From: Savagea sp.
Lineage (GTDB): Bacteria > Bacillota > Bacilli > Bacillales_A > Planococcaceae
NCBI GenBank assembly: GCA_030152265.1
Contig: JASLHQ010000068.1
Span: 1-8,088, forward strand
Reading direction: 5' to 3'
Length of the DNA stretch: 8,088 nt
The notes under the pieces were generated by a model, which made no database searches, had not been told where the DNA came from, and saw only the letters and a program-made list of their open reading frames with translations. Of the stretch, positions 5,011-8,088 are shown one piece after another (position 1 is the stretch's first letter; every line of letters begins with the position of its first letter). A program made the position numbers and the translations under genes.

Positions 5011-5065
5011 AAAAGAAAAAGCATGTTTAAAGAAGACTTAAGTCTAACTTTAAACATGTTTTTTT
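5011..5065. terminator. Bidirectional terminator between the SMR operon and the HAD gene
   Basis: CATGTTTAAAG (5022-5032) pairs with CTTTAAACATG (5048-5058). Seven T follow on the plus strand (5059-5065), and an A-rich tract precedes (5011-5020), giving a T-run on the minus strand. The convergent HAD stop codon (5064-5066) overlaps the plus-strand T-run. A 12-bp palindrome AGACTTAAGTCT (5034-5045) lies in the loop. Confidence 0.9.
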
Positions 5066-5744
5066 ATGCGTCGATATAAATCCATCCGCGTTCCAATGCG
5101 TGTTTTTTTAAACGAGGTTCCGCGTTGACGACTGCAGGGTTTCCGACGAGTTCGAGCATCGGTAAATCGGAATATCGGTCGCTGAAGGCGAAGCTATTTT
5201 CCCAATCGACGTCGACTCCTTGTAAAATGTCGTGGATGGCGTCTACTTTTAAGTCGGATTGCACGTGAGTGATCGTCGCACTTCCATCAACTTTTCCGTC
5301 TACGAATGGGATATCAGAACCTAAAATAGCATCGAATGCATAATCGCTCGTCACTTCTTCTAAAAATGGGATGAATGCGCCTGAAACGAGAATAGAACGA
5401 ATGCCATTTTTCGCATTTTCTTCAACGAGATTTGCGAGTTGTTTATTAACACCTTCTTCAATCGTCGGCTTTAACTTTCGGAAAAAGGAACGGACGTCTT
5501 CTTCGGACACGCCGTCCAGTGCGCTCGAATAATTTTGCATCGCGATACGTCGAGCTTTTTCTGGTTGCATTAATTTCATTTTATATTGCATGTAGGGAAG
5601 AAATGTCGGGTTAAAAAAACGTTTGTAGCGATCTTTCAATTGTTCGTCATGCTTCAAATGATTTTGAAGTAAAGAAAATGTTTCGTATTTGTAAAATGTT
5701 TGATCAAAATCGAAAAGTGCGACACGTACTTGTTTTGTTGACAT
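5064..5744 (-). CDS. HAD-superfamily (subclass IB, SerB-like) phosphatase
   Basis: This is a cytoplasmic Mg-dependent phosphohydrolase of the haloacid dehalogenase superfamily; the substrate cannot be told from sequence. In the longest reading (233 residues from a TTG at 5765), motif I is FDFDQT with nucleophile Asp19 and general acid Asp21. Motif II is Ser128 (LVSGA), motif III Lys173 (SDLKVDAI) and motif IV Asp196/Asp200 (FSDRYSDLPML). The order, the helical cap between motifs I and II, and the FSDxxxDxPML ending fit the HAD-IB group that includes phosphoserine phosphatase. I chose ATG 5744 (226 residues), which begins MSTKQVRVALFDFD, because AAAGGGG lies 8 nt upstream; the ATG at 5762 and the TTG have no ribosome site. 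It is convergent with the SMR operon and divergent from gdhA, so it appears to be a single-gene unit. Confidence 0.88.
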   Translation of the reverse strand: MSTKQVRVALFDFDQTFYKYETFSLLQNHLKHDEQLKDRYKRFFNPTFLPYMQYKMKLMQPEKARRIAMQNYSSALDGVSEEDVRSFFRKLKPTIEEGVNKQLANLVEENAKNGIRSILVSGAFIPFLEEVTSDYAFDAILGSDIPFVDGKVDGSATITHVQSDLKVDAIHDILQGVDVDWENSFAFSDRYSDLPMLELVGNPAVVNAEPRLKKHALERGWIYIDA

Positions 5745-5781
5745 GAACAGAACCCCTTTCATCAATGTATGTTCTTCGTTC

Positions 5782-5787
5782 AGTATA
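5782..5787 (-). promoter_or_regulatory. Possible -10 element of the HAD gene
   Basis: Read on the minus strand, TATACT at 5787-5782 is a 5/6 match to the -10 consensus, about 40 bp ahead of the chosen ATG. No convincing -35 is found 16-18 bp upstream; TTCACA at 5813-5808 is 20 bp away. Confidence 0.3.
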
Positions 5788-5870
5788 CCCGAATTGTTTT
5801 ACAGAAGTGTGAAAAAGCGAACGTTTTAACAAGAAATCATGTTAAAATTCACTAAATTTTTAAATAAATA

Positions 5871-5898
5871 TTGGTACAGAGCTTTCTACAATGATAAT
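5871..5898 (+). promoter_or_regulatory. Probable gdhA promoter
   Basis: TTGGTA (5871-5876) and GATAAT (5893-5898) are separated by 16 bp, and the region upstream is AT-rich. The predicted start near 5905 gives a leader of about 75 nt carrying a stem-loop. Confidence 0.5.
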
Positions 5899-5917
5899 AT
5901 AAAGAATAGAATGACAA

Positions 5918-5955
5918 CTTCTTTTTAAAGGTCAGAATATTCGCTTTAAAAGAAG
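5918..5955 (+). promoter_or_regulatory. Leader stem-loop upstream of gdhA
   Basis: CTTCTTTTTAAAG (5918-5930) pairs with CTTTAAAAGAAG (5944-5955), with one bulged base, around a 13-nt loop that contains the palindrome GAATATTC (5935-5942). No T-run follows, so it is not a terminator. It ends 8 nt before the Shine-Dalgarno AAAGGGA (5964-5970). It could affect mRNA stability or ribosome access, or bind a protein. Confidence 0.5.
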
Positions 5956-5979
5956 ACGAAAAGAAAGGGATGAAGCGCA

Positions 5980-7362
5980 ATGACAAATTTAACGCCGAGA
6001 GAACTGGAACAACGCAAGCGCGCGAACGATTACGTCCACGAAGTGTATGAACTCGTTAAACAACGCAATAGCAATGAGACAGAGTTTTTACAAGCGACGA
6101 GAGAGATCTTTGATTCGCTACGTCCGGTATTCGCTCAACATCCTGAGTATATAAGAGACGGGATCCTTGAACGTATTACTGAGCCAGACCGTACGATTTC
6201 GTTTCGTGTAGCTTGGGAAGATGATCAAGGAAAAGTCCATGTCAACCGTGGTTTCCGTGTGCAATTTAACAGTGATTTAGGCCCGTATAAAGGGGGATTA
6301 CGTTTCCACCCATCGGTTAATAATAGTATTATGAAATTTTTAGCGTTTGAGCAGATTTTTAAAAACGCACTCACTGGACAGCCGATCGGTGCTGGTAAAG
6401 GGGGGGCTGATTTCGATCCGAAAGGAAAATCAGACCGTGAAATTATGCGTTTTACACAAAGTTTTATGACGGAACTACATAAATATATCGGACCTGATGA
6501 AGACGTACCAGCGGGGGATATCGGAGTAGGACGACGTGAAATCGGCTACATGTTCGGCCATTATAACCGTTTGAACGGTGGCTATGAAGCGGGGGTACTT
6601 ACAGGGAAGCACCCTGATTCAGGCGGTAGTTTAGGGCGTACAGAAGCGACAGGATACGGATTAGTTTATTTCGTCGATGAGATGTTACGCGAAAATGGAT
6701 TATCGTTCCAAGATAGTCGAGTCGTCGTATCAGGATCGGGGAACGTTTCGACATATGCGATGGAAAAAGCGATGGAACTTGGCGCGACAGTGATCGCATG
6801 TAGCGACTCAGGCGGTTACATTTACGACGAGACAGGAATTGACTTGGACGTTGTGAAACAAATTAAAGAAGTCGATAAAAAACGAATTCACGAATATTTA
6901 AAGTATTATCCAGAGGCAACATATGTGGAAGACTGCTCGAAAATTTGGGAGCTTCCATGCGATATCGCACTTCCATGTGCAACTCAAAACGAACTGGATG
7001 AAGAAAGCGCAAAAGCTCTCGTCGCAAACGGTGTAAAAGCGGTCGGAGAAGGAGCGAATATGCCTTCTTCTATCGAAGCGATTCAATATTTCCAAAAGAA
7101 AGGTGTGTTATTTGCACCAGCGAAAGCAGCGAACGCAGGTGGAGTCGCTGTATCTGCGATGGAGATGTCACAAAATAGCATGCGCCTTTCATGGACGACA
7201 GAAGAAGTAGACGAACGACTTCACGGTGTTATGAAAAATATTTACGATAGCTGTAACAATGCGGCGAACCAATATGGTGAACCAGGAAACTTAGTGATGG
7301 GCGCGAATATCGCTGGATTTTTAAAAGTAGCGAATGCGATGTTGACGCACGGTATTCATTAA
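5980..7362 (+). CDS. gdhA: NADP-specific glutamate dehydrogenase
   Basis: The enzyme catalyses reductive amination of 2-oxoglutarate with ammonium and NADPH to glutamate, in the cytoplasm, normally as a hexamer. The 460-residue length and sequence fit the GdhA group (about 450), not the shorter NAD-type RocG/GudB (about 425). Substrate-domain landmarks are GPYKGGLRFHP with Lys104, IFKNALTG with Lys128, GAGKGGADFDPKGKSD with catalytic Lys140, and PAGDIGVGRREIGYM with Asp180. The nucleotide domain has SGSGNVSTYA (251-260) and ends its second strand in CSDSGG (274-279), the Asp-Ser pattern of NADP-type enzymes. AANAGGVAVSAMEMSQNS (384-400 region) is the family C-terminal signature. ATG 5980 follows AAAGGGA at 9 nt and the protein starts as expected. 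It is a single-gene unit between a leader stem-loop and a bidirectional terminator, implying an assimilatory role. Confidence 0.96.
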   Translation: MTNLTPRELEQRKRANDYVHEVYELVKQRNSNETEFLQATREIFDSLRPVFAQHPEYIRDGILERITEPDRTISFRVAWEDDQGKVHVNRGFRVQFNSDLGPYKGGLRFHPSVNNSIMKFLAFEQIFKNALTGQPIGAGKGGADFDPKGKSDREIMRFTQSFMTELHKYIGPDEDVPAGDIGVGRREIGYMFGHYNRLNGGYEAGVLTGKHPDSGGSLGRTEATGYGLVYFVDEMLRENGLSFQDSRVVVSGSGNVSTYAMEKAMELGATVIACSDSGGYIYDETGIDLDVVKQIKEVDKKRIHEYLKYYPEATYVEDCSKIWELPCDIALPCATQNELDEESAKALVANGVKAVGEGANMPSSIEAIQYFQKKGVLFAPAKAANAGGVAVSAMEMSQNSMRLSWTTEEVDERLHGVMKNIYDSCNNAANQYGEPGNLVMGANIAGFLKVANAMLTHGIH

Positions 7363-7380
7363 TCAACAGTTATAAGCAAG

Positions 7381-7419
7381 ACAAAACCTTCTCGATATGT
7401 AGCGAGAAGGTTTTGTTAT
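7381..7419. terminator. Bidirectional terminator between gdhA and the PHP phosphatase gene
   Basis: ACAAAACCTTCTCG (7381-7394) pairs perfectly with CGAGAAGGTTTTGT (7403-7416) around an 8-nt loop. The A4 and T4 tracts within the arms make it usable from both strands. It sits in the 63-bp gap between the two convergent genes. Confidence 0.88.
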
Positions 7420-7425
7420 ATCGTC

Positions 7426-8088
7426 TTATAAGCTTGTTATTTTATGCATGATAGGCTTGCGATTTTCAAATGTCGTCACGTATTCAAATCCAATCGATTG
7501 TAGTAAATCGAGCGATTCTCGGAATTCATGCGCGATTTCGGAAGGACGGTGAGCGTCGCTACCGAGCGTAATAATTTCCCCACCGCGATCTTTGTACAGT
7601 TGAAGGACATCTGGGCTCGCTAAGTTGTGCGATAATCCGTAACGTGTTCCTGACGTATTTAATTCAATTCCTTTCCCTTCAGGAATAATTAAATCAAAAA
7701 TTGCGGCGAGTTCGTCGTGGAATAAGTTCGGTGTCGTCTCTTTCGCATAGCGCTTAATGAGATCGACGTGGCCGAGCACATTGTAATCTTTGAAATGTTG
7801 TAAGCAATGGTAAAACTCATCATAGTAAACCGCGAACGCTTCATCTAACGTACGACCTTCAAAGATTTCGCCGTAATGGAGCGATTTATTTTCGACCGTA
7901 TGCATGGAACAAATGACAAAATCGAAAGACGTGTTCGCCATCAATTCATCATAACGTTCGAATAAATGAGGTTGAATCCCGAGTTCGACCCCTTTTTTAA
8001 TCGTAATATCGTTTTGAAATTGTTTTTTGTAACGCTCAATCGTTTCTGTATACGCATCATAATCTAAGTCGAAAACGATCGTGTCATC
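7426..8088 (-). CDS. hisJ: PHP-domain histidinol-phosphatase (HisJ-like), 5' end cut by the window edge
   Basis: The minus-strand frame is open to the right edge, so the true start is outside; the ATG at 7941 is internal. The 220 visible residues carry the PHP metal-site motifs. These are Glu35 in KKGVELGIQPH, His63 in VICSMHTVE, GHVD (His107, Asp109) and GSDAHRP (Asp178, His180), and the HisJ-type segment GIELNTSGTR. The missing N-terminus should hold the HxH motif. Members hydrolyse L-histidinol phosphate to histidinol, the penultimate stage of histidine synthesis, though some PHP relatives have other phosphoester substrates. No other his gene is in the window, as is normal for hisJ in Bacillus, where it lies apart from the his operon. 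The family is confident, the substrate probable. Confidence 0.82.
   Translation of the reverse strand, partial: DDTIVFDLDYDAYTETIERYKKQFQNDITIKKGVELGIQPHLFERYDELMANTSFDFVICSMHTVENKSLHYGEIFEGRTLDEAFAVYYDEFYHCLQHFKDYNVLGHVDLIKRYAKETTPNLFHDELAAIFDLIIPEGKGIELNTSGTRYGLSHNLASPDVLQLYKDRGGEIITLGSDAHRPSEIAHEFRESLDLLQSIGFEYVTTFENRKPIMHKITSL

Noticed and set aside
7941..7944. TTG/ATG near 7941-7944 as the start of the PHP phosphatase
   Set aside because: The frame continues to the right edge and upstream codons contain the metal-binding GVELG segment of the family.
1..8088. Mobile element, CRISPR array, tRNA/rRNA or phage content
   Set aside because: No transposase or integrase sequence, regular repeat-spacer array, cloverleaf or rRNA signature was seen; the genes are housekeeping types plus one efflux operon.

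Overview
The window looks like ordinary chromosomal DNA from a low-to-moderate-GC Gram-positive bacterium of the order Bacillales. The basis is an S-box (SAM-I) riboswitch in front of metA, strong AGGAGG-type ribosome binding sites, YitT, YtsJ-like malic enzyme and HisJ-like proteins, and a TetR plus paired-SMR operon like those of Bacillus. A Planococcaceae-type host is a guess only. There is no sign of a mobile element, tRNA, rRNA or CRISPR array.

Layout, left to right. (1) The 3' part of a YitT-family membrane protein gene, cut by the left edge. (2) A SAM-I riboswitch with a complete antiterminator/terminator switch controlling metA, whose product carries the acetyl-CoA-type specificity residue Glu111. 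(3) A convergent malic enzyme gene on the minus strand with its own strong terminator. (4) A 386-bp AT-rich divergent intergenic region packed with palindromes. (5) A rightward operon of a TetR regulator and two overlapping or abutting small multidrug resistance (SMR) subunits. Its promoter has one palindrome filling the 17-bp spacer and a near-identical copy exactly 20 bp further on, over the -10 and start site. (6) A convergent HAD-superfamily phosphatase on the minus strand, sharing a bidirectional terminator with the operon. (7) An anabolic-type NADP glutamate dehydrogenase gene with a leader stem-loop. (8) A convergent PHP-family histidinol-phosphatase-like gene, cut by the right edge, sharing a bidirectional terminator with gdhA.

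Functionally the window mixes central and amino-acid metabolism (methionine, malate/pyruvate, glutamate, possibly histidine) with one efflux operon. The genes are mostly separate transcription units, and only tetR-smr1-smr2 forms a clear operon.

I do not see a wholly new system. The most interesting items are the tandem operator at the tetR-SMR promoter, the unusual membrane Asp in the first SMR subunit, and the undescribed palindromes and leader hairpin between the malic enzyme and tetR genes.
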